Source of the DNA: Longispora fulva
GTDB taxonomy: Bacteria; Actinomycetota; Actinomycetes; Mycobacteriales; Micromonosporaceae
Reading direction: 5' to 3'
NCBI RefSeq assembly: GCF_015751905.1
Contig: NZ_JADOUF010000001.1
Location: 3,720,001-3,784,000, forward strand
Length of the DNA stretch: 64,000 nt
Both the position numbers and the translations under genes were made by a program. This document shows, piece after piece, positions 24,483 to 33,424 of this stretch (the first letter of the stretch is position 1; each line of letters opens with the position of its first letter). The notes beneath the pieces were generated by a model. It was not told the origin of the DNA and did no database searches. It saw nothing but the letters and a program-made list of their open reading frames with translations.

Positions 24483-27227
24483 TCAAGGGGGTTCGGGGTT
24501 TCTGTGGGCCAGGGCGACGGCGATCTCGACGCGCGAGGTGTGGCCGAGCTTGGCGAGGATGTTCGACACGTGGGTCTGGACCGTGCGGGGCGACAACAGC
24601 ATCTCGGCGGCGATGTCCGGATTCGACCGGCCGAGGCCGACCAGCGCGGCGACCCTGGCCTCCGTCGGGGTCAGCGCGTCCCAGCCCGCCGCCGGATGCC
24701 GGCGCACGGCCCGGGGCCCGCGGCGGATCCCGTGGCCGCGCAGCCGGGCGTCGGCGCGGGTGACGTCCCAGGCGGCGCCCAGGCCCTGGTAGGCCCGCAC
24801 GGCGTCGGTGAGCGCCGCGCGGGCACCGGCGGTGTCCCCGGCCATCGCCAGCAGCACGGCGGCCTCCTCGCGGCACTGACCGTCGGCCAGAGGGGCCGTC
24901 CGGTGCAGATCGGCGACGGCGAGCAGTGCCGCGGCGTCGCCGTCGAGCACCGCGCGGGCCTGCCGGGCGGCCGCGACCCGCCGGGGCAGCGGCTCCCGGG
25001 CCGCGTCGGCCTCGGCCGCGCCGACCGCCGCCCGGGCGAGGTCGCCGTCCCCGCAGGCCAGCGCCAACCGGACCAGGTCCGGCAGCCACGACCACCGGTC
25101 GAACAGGTCCGCCCCGTCGCCCGGTCCGGTCGTGTCGGCGAGGATCTCCGCCGCGGCCCGGGGTCCGCCGCGCCGCTCGGCGTCCACGGCCCGCGCCATG
25201 GTCAGGTAGGCGGCGTTGCCGCGCATGTAGCCGGTCAGCGGCGGGAGCCCGGCGGCCGACTGGAGCAGGCGGGCGCAGCCCGGCCGGTCGTCGCGGTGCG
25301 CGGCCAGGAACGCCATCGCCCCCGTCCGGACCAGCCGGACGAACACGCCGAACCGGCCGGTCAGCGGCTCCCGCCCGTCCGTGCCGCCGGTCAGCGGCTC
25401 CAGCTCTTCCAGGGCGGCGTCCCAGTCGCCGGTCTCCACATAGTGGCCGGCCAGCTGGACCCGCAGCACCGGCAGCCGGCCCCGGCCGAACCGCTCGGCC
25501 ACCGCCAGGGCCTCGCGCATCGAATCCGCCGCGCCCGGCCGGCCCAGCGCCGCCAGGCTGTGGGCCCGGTTGGTGAGCAGCGCGACCCGCAGGTCCACGG
25601 TGTCCGGGTACTCGCCGATCACCTCCAACCCCCGGTCCAGGTACGCGACACCCGGGCCGTGGTCGGCGAGCAGGTAGAGCAGCTGCAACGCGTGGCCCAT
25701 CGCCACCCGGTCGGCCAGTCGCTCCCCGTCGGCGAGGGCCCCGCGCGCCTCCCGCTCGCCCTCGGCCCGCCGCCCGGTCAACGGCAACGTCTTGGCCCGC
25801 ATCGCCCGCAGCCGGGCCCGCCACAGCGCCGGGGCGTCCGCACTGGCCAGGGCCCCGTCCAGCACGGCGAGGGCCTCGTCGTCGCGGCCGGCCAGCCGCA
25901 GCACGGAGCCGAGGATCCAGCCGAACTCCGCCGCCAGATCCGGTGCGACGGGTACGGCCGCGGCGTGCCGGGCGACCACCTCCGCCTCGGCGAGCCGTTG
26001 GGACTGGTGCAGGGCCCTGGCCAGGGCGAGCAGGACGGGGCCGTGCCGGGGGTCGTCGGCCGGCCAGTCGCGGCCCACGGCGGGGAGGAGGTCGGCGGCC
26101 AGGGCCGGGGCCGTGTGGGCGAGTTCCCCGGCGTGCCCGGCGAGCCAGGCCACGGCCCAGCCGTCGAGGGCGTCGCGACCCGGGTCGCCCGGTGCGGGGG
26201 CGTGGCCGAGGGCGACCGCCAGGTGCCCGGCCACCCGGTCGGCGGGCAGGCCGGCGTCGGCGAGGGCGCGGGCGACCTGCCGGTGCAGGGCGGAGCGGGC
26301 GCTGGCCGGTGTGGCCGCGTACAGGGCTTCGCGGACCAGGGCGTGCCGGAACCGCACCCGCTCCCCCGCGTCGGCGAGCAGTCCGGCGGCCGTCGCCTCG
26401 TCGAGGGCCGGCAGCAGGTCTCCTGCGGGGCGGCCGGTGATCGTGGCCAGGTCGAACACCGGGAACTCGCGGCCAAGGACGGCGGCCAGCCGCAGCGTCG
26501 CCCGGGTCCGCGCGGTCACGCGGTCCAGCAGGTCACCGACCGCCGCGGCCAGCCCCGGCGGAAACGGCCCGCCGGACCCGGACGCCGTCACCCGGAGCGG
26601 GTGCTCCCCGCCGACCAGCTCGGCCCTGCCACCTCCCACGGCCAGCAGCCCGTCGTCCCCGAGCGCCGCGACCAGCTCCCTGGCGAGGCGCGGATTGCCG
26701 CCGGCCGAGGCGAGGGCGCGCCGCAACCCGGGCCCGGGTACGCCGCCGAGCCAGCGCCCGGCGGCCCGCGCGAGAGCCCCGGCGTCGAGGGGACCGAGGG
26801 TCACCAGCACAGCCCCCCGGTCCGACACCGCCCGGCGCACCGCCGACACCACGGTCACGGCGGGGATCGAACAGGCGCTGAGCAGCAGCAACGGCAACCG
26901 GTCGACCTCGTCCGCGAGCCGTCTCCAGGCCGTTAGGGTCTGCGGGCCGGCCCGGTGCAGGTCGTCCACGGCGAGCACCAGGGGTCCGGTCGCGCACCGG
27001 CCGACCACGAGTTCGTGCAGGTCGTGGGGGTCGGGCGTGGCCCGGTACACCGGAAAGGGGGTTTCGGTCAGGAGCGCCGACAGGACGGTCGTGCACCCGA
27101 TCCCCGGCTCGCCCTCGAGCCAAACGATGCCGCCCCGCCCTTTAGAGAGCGCTCTCATAGCTACGCGGGCCGCACCGAGTTCCGCCCCGCGCCCCGGGGG
27201 CTGCTCTACGGGTCCATCGGCTACCAC
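24483..27227 (-). CDS. LAL-family LuxR regulator with a degenerate P-loop
   Basis: A 914-aa protein. PPGRGAELGAARVAM is the usual LAL opening. The Walker A site reads G39-E-P-G-I-G44-C45-T-T: the catalytic Lys is replaced by Cys (codon TGC). The Walker B site LVLAVDDLHRAG is intact. A long helical TPR-like middle follows, and the C-terminus is a LuxR HTH, LTPTEARVAALVGLGRSNPDIAAEML and VQTHVSNILAKLG. LALs are ATP- and inducer-dependent activators, often of sugar or antibiotic genes; loss of the Lys should abolish ATP hydrolysis. The GTG start lies 149 bp from the divergent GH16 gene, which is the likely target. A LacI-type palindrome lies within its first codons. Confidence 0.88.
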   Translation of the reverse strand: MVADGPVEQPPGRGAELGAARVAMRALSKGRGGIVWLEGEPGIGCTTVLSALLTETPFPVYRATPDPHDLHELVVGRCATGPLVLAVDDLHRAGPQTLTAWRRLADEVDRLPLLLLSACSIPAVTVVSAVRRAVSDRGAVLVTLGPLDAGALARAAGRWLGGVPGPGLRRALASAGGNPRLARELVAALGDDGLLAVGGGRAELVGGEHPLRVTASGSGGPFPPGLAAAVGDLLDRVTARTRATLRLAAVLGREFPVFDLATITGRPAGDLLPALDEATAAGLLADAGERVRFRHALVREALYAATPASARSALHRQVARALADAGLPADRVAGHLAVALGHAPAPGDPGRDALDGWAVAWLAGHAGELAHTAPALAADLLPAVGRDWPADDPRHGPVLLALARALHQSQRLAEAEVVARHAAAVPVAPDLAAEFGWILGSVLRLAGRDDEALAVLDGALASADAPALWRARLRAMRAKTLPLTGRRAEGEREARGALADGERLADRVAMGHALQLLYLLADHGPGVAYLDRGLEVIGEYPDTVDLRVALLTNRAHSLAALGRPGAADSMREALAVAERFGRGRLPVLRVQLAGHYVETGDWDAALEELEPLTGGTDGREPLTGRFGVFVRLVRTGAMAFLAAHRDDRPGCARLLQSAAGLPPLTGYMRGNAAYLTMARAVDAERRGGPRAAAEILADTTGPGDGADLFDRWSWLPDLVRLALACGDGDLARAAVGAAEADAAREPLPRRVAAARQARAVLDGDAAALLAVADLHRTAPLADGQCREEAAVLLAMAGDTAGARAALTDAVRAYQGLGAAWDVTRADARLRGHGIRRGPRAVRRHPAAGWDALTPTEARVAALVGLGRSNPDIAAEMLLSPRTVQTHVSNILAKLGHTSRVEIAVALAHRNPEPP
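27145..27156. promoter_or_regulatory. LacI-type operator, copy 1
   Basis: The perfect palindrome GAGAGCGCTCTC has the central CG and AGCGCT core of actinobacterial LacI-family (CebR-like) operators. It lies inside the LAL coding region at codons 24-28. An identical copy is 168 bp away at 27313, so a looped or cooperative repression complex over the divergent promoters is possible. Confidence 0.55.
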
Positions 27228-27312
27228 ACCCCCATCCTAATAGGAACAACATCGTCAAGGGGTCCGCGTGTTGGCGGATGTGTGCGGGACAGGATTCGGC
27301 TATCAACAGAGC

Positions 27313-27324
27313 GAGAGCGCTCTC
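27313..27324. promoter_or_regulatory. LacI-type operator, copy 2
   Basis: Identical 12-bp palindrome GAGAGCGCTCTC, 52 bp before the GH16 start codon, where a repressor would block the glucanase promoter. With the flanking T both copies share 13 bp. No LacI-family gene is in the window. Confidence 0.7.
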
Positions 27325-27376
27325 TTCACGCCTCGGAAACACCTCCGACACGCACACTTCTCCGAAAGGTTGGGCC

Positions 27377-29260
27377 ATGACCCCCTCAGACAGCCCCCAT
27401 CCGGCGAGACGGTCCCGCAGCCCGGTCCGGTTCGCGGCGGCCCTCGGCGCGGCCACCCTGCTGTTCGGCGCGGGGGTGGCGGCGTCCCTGGACGCGAACG
27501 CCGCCGCCCCGCCCGCCCCCACCGGCTGGACGCAGACGTTCCTCGACGACTTCAACGGCGGCGGCCTCGGCGGTGACTGGCGGGTCAGCGAGGGCACCTC
27601 CTACCCCGGCGGTCCGGCGAACTTCGGCACAGGCGAGGTGGAGGTGTCCTCCCGCGACAATGTGACCGTCTCCGGCGGGATCATGTCCATCACCGCCCGG
27701 GGGCAGGGCCTGGGCCCGTGGACGGCCGCGCGGATCGAGACCAACCGCCAGGACTTCCGGCCCCCGCCCGGCGGCAAACTCCGCGTCGAGGGCTCCCTGC
27801 GCCTCCCCGAGGCCCCCAACGGCCAGTCCGCAGGGTACTGGCCGGCGTTCTGGATGCTCGGCGGCCCCTACCGCGGCAACTGGTGGAACTGGCCGGGCAT
27901 CGGCGAGTTCGACATCATGGAACAGGTCAACGGGGCCAACCGGGTGTGGTCCACGGTGCACTGCGGCACCTCGCCCGGCGGACCGTGCAACGAGAAGAGC
28001 GGCGTCGGCAACGGCGGACCCGGCGGCTGTCAGGGCACCGCGTGCACCAAGGGCTTCCACCGGTACACGATCGACTGGTCAGCCGCCGACAACTCCGCCA
28101 CGTTCTACCTCGACGGCCGCCAGACCTGGCGGGTGCAGCGCGGGGCGAACATCGACGCCGGCACCTGGGACCAGGCGTTCGGCAGCCACGGCTTCTTCCT
28201 CATCCTCAACATCGCCATGGGCGGGGAGATGCCGGCCAACACCCTCGGGCCGCTGAACGGCGCGACCACCGGGGGCGGGCACCTCGACGCCGACTACGTG
28301 GCCGCGTACACCGGACCGGCCAACGCGCCGCCGCCCCCGGTCGGCCCGCCCGGCGGTGGGCCGACCCCGACGCCGACCCAGACCCCGCCCACCTGCGGGC
28401 CGCTGATCTCCCAGGGCCGGCCGGCGACGTCCAGCGCCATCGAGGGCGACCTGGTCGCCGGCAACGCGTTCGACGGCAACCCGGCCACCCGGTGGAGCAG
28501 CGCCTGGAGCGATCCGCAGTGGATCCAGGTCGACCTCGGAGCCGTCCAGGCGGTCAGCCGGGTGAAGCTGGACTGGGAGGCGGCCTACGGCAGCGGGTAC
28601 ACCATCCAGGCGTCCACCAACGGCACCACCTGGACCACCGCCTTCGAGGAGTCGTTCGGCGACGGCGGCACCGACGACCTGAAGGTGACCGCCACCGCCA
28701 GATTCATCCGGCTCAACGGGACCACGAGGGGCACCGGCTACGGCTACTCGCTGTGGGAGTTCCAGGTGTTCGGCGGCTGCGGCGGCACCCCGGGCCCGAC
28801 ACCCACGAACGGCCCGACGCCCACGGGCACACCTTCCGGCGGCGGCAACCGCGACGCCTACTCCCCGATCGAGGCCGAGTCCTCCGACGGCCGGTCCGGG
28901 TTGACCCTGGAGACGTGCGCGGACACCGGTGGCGGCCAGGACCTGGCCACCGGAGCGAACGGGGACTGGGCCCTGTTCCGGGGCGTCACCTTCGGCACCA
29001 CGGCCGCACGCCAGTTCACCGCCCGGGTGGCCAGCGGGGCGGGCGGCGGGGTCAGCGGCCTCGTCGAGGTCCGGCTGGACAGCGCGTCGGGCCCGCCGAT
29101 CGGCAGCTTCGCGATCGCTGACTCCGGCGGCTGGCAGACCTGGCGGACCGTGCCGGCCAACATCAGCGCCGTGACCGGCACGCACGACGTGTACCTGACG
29201 TTCACGAGCGGCCAACCGGCCGACTACGTGAGCGTGAACTGGATCAGTTTCGGGCACTGA
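27377..29260 (+). CDS. Secreted GH16 endo-beta-1,3-glucanase with two C-terminal CBMs
   Basis: A 627-aa protein. Signal peptide 1-43 (RRSRSPVR, hydrophobic core, ANA). The GH16 domain (about 50-310) has GEFDIMEQ with nucleophile E177, D179 and acid/base E182. After a Pro/Thr linker comes an F5/8-type C (CBM32-like) domain (about 335-470: ATSSAIEGDLVAGNAFDGNPATRWSS in pieces), a second linker, and a CBM6-like domain (about 495-627: YSPIEAESSDG...NWISFGH). It should cut laminarin or fungal beta-1,3-glucan outside the cell. It is followed 53 bp later by a GH64 glucanase. A LacI-type operator lies upstream, and the divergent LAL regulator may activate it. Confidence 0.93.
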   Translation: MTPSDSPHPARRSRSPVRFAAALGAATLLFGAGVAASLDANAAAPPAPTGWTQTFLDDFNGGGLGGDWRVSEGTSYPGGPANFGTGEVEVSSRDNVTVSGGIMSITARGQGLGPWTAARIETNRQDFRPPPGGKLRVEGSLRLPEAPNGQSAGYWPAFWMLGGPYRGNWWNWPGIGEFDIMEQVNGANRVWSTVHCGTSPGGPCNEKSGVGNGGPGGCQGTACTKGFHRYTIDWSAADNSATFYLDGRQTWRVQRGANIDAGTWDQAFGSHGFFLILNIAMGGEMPANTLGPLNGATTGGGHLDADYVAAYTGPANAPPPPVGPPGGGPTPTPTQTPPTCGPLISQGRPATSSAIEGDLVAGNAFDGNPATRWSSAWSDPQWIQVDLGAVQAVSRVKLDWEAAYGSGYTIQASTNGTTWTTAFEESFGDGGTDDLKVTATARFIRLNGTTRGTGYGYSLWEFQVFGGCGGTPGPTPTNGPTPTGTPSGGGNRDAYSPIEAESSDGRSGLTLETCADTGGGQDLATGANGDWALFRGVTFGTTAARQFTARVASGAGGGVSGLVEVRLDSASGPPIGSFAIADSGGWQTWRTVPANISAVTGTHDVYLTFTSGQPADYVSVNWISFGH

Positions 29261-29267
29261 GCACTCC

Positions 29268-29294
29268 GTGGGCCGCTCCGAGGGGGCGGCCCAC
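29268..29294 (+). terminator. Hairpin between the GH16 and GH64 genes
   Basis: Arms GTGGGCCGC (29268-29276) and GCGGCCCAC (29286-29294), 9 perfect pairs with a 9-nt loop. It lies in the 53-bp gap, so it may attenuate the second gene or protect the upstream mRNA rather than end transcription completely. Confidence 0.45.
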
Positions 29295-29313
29295 CCCACA
29301 ACGGAGGTAAGCG

Positions 29314-30765
29314 ATGAGAAGGCTCCTCTTCGGCATGGTCCTCGCGCTCGTGGCGTCGGTGTCCACCGCGGCCCCCGCCCGGGCCGCCGTCGACTACACC
29401 CAGGGCGTCACGCCCGTGACCGCGAGTCAGGCGCGGATCTGGTTCACGCCGACGACGGCGTCGGCCCTGGTCGACGTGCACTACGTGGTCGCCGGCAGCC
29501 CGGACGGCCAGCAGAACTTCCGGATGACCCGCAACGGCGGCACCTGGGAGAAGGCCGTCGCGGGGCAGTCGTTCGAGTACTGGTTCACCTACGAGAAGGG
29601 CGGCCCGCTCTACGACACACCACATTTCACCTACGGGCAGGGCGGCGGCACTCCGACCGATGGCACCTTCCCGGTGACGTTCCAGAACAACACCCGGGGC
29701 ACCTGGTCCAACAGCCAGATCCACGTTCTGGTCCTCGGCATGGCCACCCCCGGCGAGTGGTCCTACCTGCGCCCCGACGGCACGATGGCGCACATCAACC
29801 ACCTCGACGAGTCCGCCCCGAACCACCTGACGAAGAACGGCCGCAACTACGCGAACATGTCCTTCACCCTGGCGCGGGCCGGCACGGTCACGATGCCGTC
29901 CCGGGTGGAGGGCGGCCGGATCTACATCTCCGTCGGCTCGCCGATGTTCCTCCCGATCTCCCCCGACGACCGGGGCTGGGGCGGCCCGGACCTGCGCAAC
30001 CCCGACGATCCCAACCTCGACGTGTACTTCGACTGGTACGAGTTCACCTACCGCGACGGCGTGGTCCCCTTCGGGGGCAACACGACCCAGGTGGACATGT
30101 TCGGGTTCCCGATGACCGCCCGGCTCACCCAGCGCGCGATCGGCTACGACCAGACGGTGGGGATCACGCTGACCCGCGACCAGGTGCTGGCGCAGTACCC
30201 GGCGGCCGTCGGCCCCGCCTTCCGTCCGCTGGCGAACGCCTACCGGATCGTGGCGCCCCGCTCCTCGTCGACCTTCCGGCCGGGCGGCGCGCAGGCCGGC
30301 CACCTCCAGTCCACGATCGACCAGACCTGGGCGTACTACACGACGCACCCGTTCACCCTGACCCGGCTCAACCAGACTTTCACGGGTCGGGTCGCGGGCG
30401 ACCGGTTGACGTTCACGAAGGACGGGGCCGGCCCGTTCTTCCTCGACAAGCCGACGACGACCGACGTGGTGGAGTGCTCCGGCGCGCTGGCGTCGGCCGG
30501 GATGAGCACCACGGCCCTGGAACTGGGGGCGGAGTTCTGCGCGGCGTTCAACCGGGGCGTGGCGATGAACCCGGCGTCCTGGTACACCCCGGCCGCGTAC
30601 TACCCGGCGACGCCCCGCAACGACTACGCCCGGTTCTTCCACACCATCGGGCTGGACCACCGCGCGTACGGCTTCGCCTACGACGACATCAACGACCAGT
30701 CCTCGGTGCGGATCCTGCCGAACGCGAACCCCCCGACGTCGCTGACGATCGGGATCGGCTGGTGA
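29314..30765 (+). CDS. Secreted GH64 beta-1,3-glucanase with N-terminal glucan-binding domain
   Basis: A 483-aa protein. Signal peptide 1-25 (ARA-A). Residues 26-112, from VDYTQGVTPVTASQARIWF to DTPHFTYGQ, resemble a CBM56-type beta-1,3-glucan-binding domain. The GH64 domain has VLGMATPGEWSYLRPDGTM, YFDWYEFTY and QVDMFGFPM, the thaumatin-like laminaripentaose-producing fold. The inverting catalytic acids are in the DVYFDWYEF region. It complements the upstream GH16 endoglucanase, giving stepwise attack on fungal-type glucan. GGAGG precedes the ATG by 7 nt. Confidence 0.92.
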   Translation: MRRLLFGMVLALVASVSTAAPARAAVDYTQGVTPVTASQARIWFTPTTASALVDVHYVVAGSPDGQQNFRMTRNGGTWEKAVAGQSFEYWFTYEKGGPLYDTPHFTYGQGGGTPTDGTFPVTFQNNTRGTWSNSQIHVLVLGMATPGEWSYLRPDGTMAHINHLDESAPNHLTKNGRNYANMSFTLARAGTVTMPSRVEGGRIYISVGSPMFLPISPDDRGWGGPDLRNPDDPNLDVYFDWYEFTYRDGVVPFGGNTTQVDMFGFPMTARLTQRAIGYDQTVGITLTRDQVLAQYPAAVGPAFRPLANAYRIVAPRSSSTFRPGGAQAGHLQSTIDQTWAYYTTHPFTLTRLNQTFTGRVAGDRLTFTKDGAGPFFLDKPTTTDVVECSGALASAGMSTTALELGAEFCAAFNRGVAMNPASWYTPAAYYPATPRNDYARFFHTIGLDHRAYGFAYDDINDQSSVRILPNANPPTSLTIGIGW

Positions 30766-30770
30766 GCCAC

Positions 30771-30805
30771 GCCGGCCGCGGGGCCCTCGACCCCCCGCAG
30801 CCGGC
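30771..30805 (+). terminator. Hairpin after the GH64 gene
   Basis: GCCGGCCGCGGGG (30771-30783) pairs with CCCCGCAGCCGGC (30793-30805) with one mismatch. It lies 5 bp after the stop and likely ends the glucanase transcript. Confidence 0.6.
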
Positions 30806-30829
30806 GCTTGTCCCCGGCGATCTTCCGGT

Positions 30830-30854
30830 GTACGTTTACCAAGACGTACGTACG
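30830..30854. promoter_or_regulatory. Inverted repeats upstream of the Tam-like methyltransferase
   Basis: GTACGT-N8-ACGTAC (30830-30849) overlaps the 10-bp palindrome CGTACGTACG (30845-30854), and TTTATAAGGAG follows directly. The position, over a probable -10 and just before the Shine-Dalgarno, suits a TetR-type operator. No TetR gene is nearby. Confidence 0.4.
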
Positions 30855-30871
30855 GTTTATAAGGAGCGCAC

Positions 30872-31636
30872 ATGTGGGACCCGAATGCCTACGCCCGCTA
30901 CGGTGACGAGCGCAGCCGCCCCTTCTTCGAGCTGGTCGCCCGGATCGGCGCCACGGCTCCGCGCGCCGTGGTCGACCTGGGCTGCGGGCCGGGCAACCTG
31001 ACCGCCACCCTCGCCTCCCGGTGGCCCGGCGCGACCGTCAGCGGCCTGGACAGCTCCCCCGAGATGATCGAGAAGGCGCGGGCGTCCGCCGACCTGGACT
31101 TCGCGGTCGCCGACGTCAACGACTGGACCCCCGGCCCCGACGTGGACGTCATCGTGTCCAACGCCGTGCTGCAGTGGGTGCCCGGGCACGAGGACCTGCT
31201 GCGCCGCTGGTCGCGGGCGCTGCCGGCCGACGGCTGGCTGGCGTTCCAGGTGCCAGGCAACTTCGCCGCCCGCTCCCACGAGACCCTGCGCGCCCTGGCC
31301 TTCGAGGAGCCGTGGCGCGACCTGCTCGAACAGCCCCGGGTCGCCCCGGTCCTCGACGCCGCCGGGTACGCGGAGCTGTTCCTCGCCGAGGGCATGACGG
31401 TCGACGCGTGGCAGACGACGTACGTGCACCTGCTGCCCGCCGCCGACGTGCACCCGGTGCTGACCTGGATGGAGGGCACGGCACTGCGCCCGGTGCGCTC
31501 ACGCCTGGACGACGCGAACTGGGCGGTGTTCCGGGCGGAGTTGGCCGGGCGGCTCGCGGAGAGCTACCCGACGGTGGGCGGCGTGGTGCCGTTCCCGTTC
31601 ACCCGGATCTTCTGCGTCGCCCACAAGGCCGACTAG
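30872..31636 (+). CDS. Trans-aconitate 2-methyltransferase-like SAM enzyme
   Basis: A 254-aa protein: MWDPNAYARYGDERSRPFFELVARI is the Tam opening, VVDLGCGPGNLT is SAM motif I, and VIVSNAVLQWVPGHEDLL and LAFQVPGNF follow the Tam pattern. Tam methylates trans-aconitate to remove this aconitase inhibitor. The ATG follows AAGGAG. Its stop overlaps the convergent DUF1761 gene by 4 nt. Confidence 0.88.
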   Translation: MWDPNAYARYGDERSRPFFELVARIGATAPRAVVDLGCGPGNLTATLASRWPGATVSGLDSSPEMIEKARASADLDFAVADVNDWTPGPDVDVIVSNAVLQWVPGHEDLLRRWSRALPADGWLAFQVPGNFAARSHETLRALAFEEPWRDLLEQPRVAPVLDAAGYAELFLAEGMTVDAWQTTYVHLLPAADVHPVLTWMEGTALRPVRSRLDDANWAVFRAELAGRLAESYPTVGGVVPFPFTRIFCVAHKAD

Positions 31637-32058
31637 GTCCACAGTGCGAGGATCACCGCCACCAGGGTCAACCCCACCAGGTGGTACCCGGCGGTGATCG
31701 CCACCCACAGCATCGGATGGGCCTTCTGCGGGTCGAAGAACCCGGTCACGGACAGCACCGCCGCCGAGATGCCGAGGCCCACCACGATCCCGAGGACGAG
31801 GCCCTCGGCGAACGTGTCGGTCCCGGTGGCGTGGGCGAGCATCGCGGTGGCGACCGTGGCCACCGAGCAGGTGATCAGCGGGCCGATGTAGTAGGACGGG
31901 CCGGGGTTCACCCCGCCGGCCATCTCGGCCCCGGTCGCCCTGATCCAGGGCTTGGCGAACAGCAGGTTGGAGAACCACAGGCCGCCGAGGGCGAAATAGG
32001 CGATGATCGCGACGAGGACGGCCCACCAGTTGAGGTCGCCGAGTACACCGAAAGTCAT
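31633..32058 (-). CDS. DUF1761-type small membrane protein
   Basis: A 141-aa protein with four membrane helices: LNWWAVLVAIIAYFALGGLWFS first, then YYIGPLITCS, and AHPMLWVAITAGYHLVGL last. The W-Y-x-LG-LW start and the final GYH are typical of DUF1761, whose function is unknown. The ATG at 32058 follows GGGGGAG. It stands alone between the methyltransferase and the lysine-degradation operon. Confidence 0.8.
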   Translation of the reverse strand: MTFGVLGDLNWWAVLVAIIAYFALGGLWFSNLLFAKPWIRATGAEMAGGVNPGPSYYIGPLITCSVATVATAMLAHATGTDTFAEGLVLGIVVGLGISAAVLSVTGFFDPQKAHPMLWVAITAGYHLVGLTLVAVILALWT

Positions 32059-32119
32059 GGCACTCCCCCGATCAGTCAGGGGTCCGCACCTTCGAGAATA
32101 GTCTCCCGGCGTGTCGGAT

Positions 32120-33424
32120 CTATACCGCTTCAGCCACTCCGGCGAGGAGCGCCCGGGCCGCCGCCGGGTGGTCGTCGGCGAGCAGGCCGGCCGCCGCCAG
32201 CACGTAGGCGCGGTCGACGTGCCGGCGCGCGGCCCGGGGCGTCGGCCAGGAGCCCGCGTGATCGGACAGCGCCGCCGACAGCAGCGCGTCGGACGCGCCG
32301 GCCGGCAGGGTGCGCAGCACACCCCCGGAGCCGATCACCAGCCGGACCTCGCGCAGGTCCTTGCCGCCGCGCAGCGGGCCGTCGGCCAGCACCCGTTCGC
32401 CCCGGGCGTGCCGGCGCAGCGCCACGGTGACCGCGAGTTCGGCAAGCCGGGCGTCGACGGCCAGGTCGTCGGCGAGGTAGCCGGGGTCACCGGCGCGGGC
32501 GTCGGCCGCCGGGGCCAGCACGGCCGCCTCCGGTTCGCCGATCAGCTTCTCCCGCAGTGCCGCCTCCACGACGCCGGGCGCGCCCCAGCGCACCCCCAGG
32601 TCGCCCTCGACGGTCCGGGAGCGCCACAGGGTACCGGCGACCTCGCCGTGCAGGCCGGCCTCGCGCTCCGGGTCGGGGGTGAGGACCGAGTACACGTCGG
32701 TGGTGGCCCCGCCGACGTCGACGACGACCACGTCCCCGTCGAGGAGTTCGACGGCCGACAGCACGATGTCGGGGGTCGCGCCCCGGACCAGGTTCGCGAA
32801 CCGGGGGCCCCTCGAAAGCTTCTTGCCGCCGATCACGTGCCGCAGGAACACCTCGCGCAACGCCAGGCGCGCCGGGCCCGGGTTGAGGGTGCCGATCCGG
32901 GGCAGCACGTTGTCGCAGCCCACGACGTTGCGGGCTGCCAGGAGTTCACAGGCCTCGAATCGGGCGTCCGCATTACCCGCCACGACGACGGGCACCGCGA
33001 TCCGGCTGATCCGGCGCGCGTTGTGCAGCAGGGTGTCGGCGTCCCCGCCGTCGGTGCCGCCGACGAGGAGCAGCACGTCGGGTTTCGCGGCGCGGACGGC
33101 GGCCACCCCGGCCGCGTCGAGCCGGCCGGCGGACACGTGCACGACCTTCGCGCCGGCGGACATGCCGACCCGGTAGCCGGCCTCGGCGGTGACGAGGGCC
33201 TCGTACCCGATGACGGCCAGCCGCAACCCGCCGCCCGCACTGGAACACGCCCGCAGGTCGTCGAGCCGCAGCCCCGTCGCGGCGACCGTGGCGTCGACGC
33301 CGCGCAGCACATCGGTGCCCAGGGTGGTGGGGTGGCTGGCCGTGGCGGCCAGCTCACCCGTGGCGGTGTCGACGACGGCGAGCTTGGTGAACGTGGACCC
33401 GACGTCGACGCAGCCGATCAGCAT
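32120..33424 (-). CDS. GlmL/MutL-type ATPase-fold protein of B12 aminomutase clusters
   Basis: A 434-aa ASKHA-fold protein: CVDVGSTFTKLAVVD (phosphate 1), VVVDVGGATTDVYSV (phosphate 2) and VIGSGGVLR (adenosine). GlmL/MutL proteins accompany glutamate mutase, ornithine and lysine aminomutases and are thought to be reactivating or chaperone ATPases for the cobalamin enzyme, though this is inferred for the family. It is the last gene of the kdd...mutL operon and starts on the last base of the kal stop codon (TAATG). Confidence 0.88.
   Translation of the reverse strand: MLIGCVDVGSTFTKLAVVDTATGELAATASHPTTLGTDVLRGVDATVAATGLRLDDLRACSSAGGGLRLAVIGYEALVTAEAGYRVGMSAGAKVVHVSAGRLDAAGVAAVRAAKPDVLLLVGGTDGGDADTLLHNARRISRIAVPVVVAGNADARFEACELLAARNVVGCDNVLPRIGTLNPGPARLALREVFLRHVIGGKKLSRGPRFANLVRGATPDIVLSAVELLDGDVVVVDVGGATTDVYSVLTPDPEREAGLHGEVAGTLWRSRTVEGDLGVRWGAPGVVEAALREKLIGEPEAAVLAPAADARAGDPGYLADDLAVDARLAELAVTVALRRHARGERVLADGPLRGGKDLREVRLVIGSGGVLRTLPAGASDALLSAALSDHAGSWPTPRAARRHVDRAYVLAAAGLLADDHPAAARALLAGVAEAV

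Noticed and set aside
27377-29260. Possible CRISPR or tandem repeat from Pro/Thr codon runs (also at 61600 and 11320)
   Set aside because: These are in-frame PTPTP linkers between protein domains, not DNA-level repeats with spacers.
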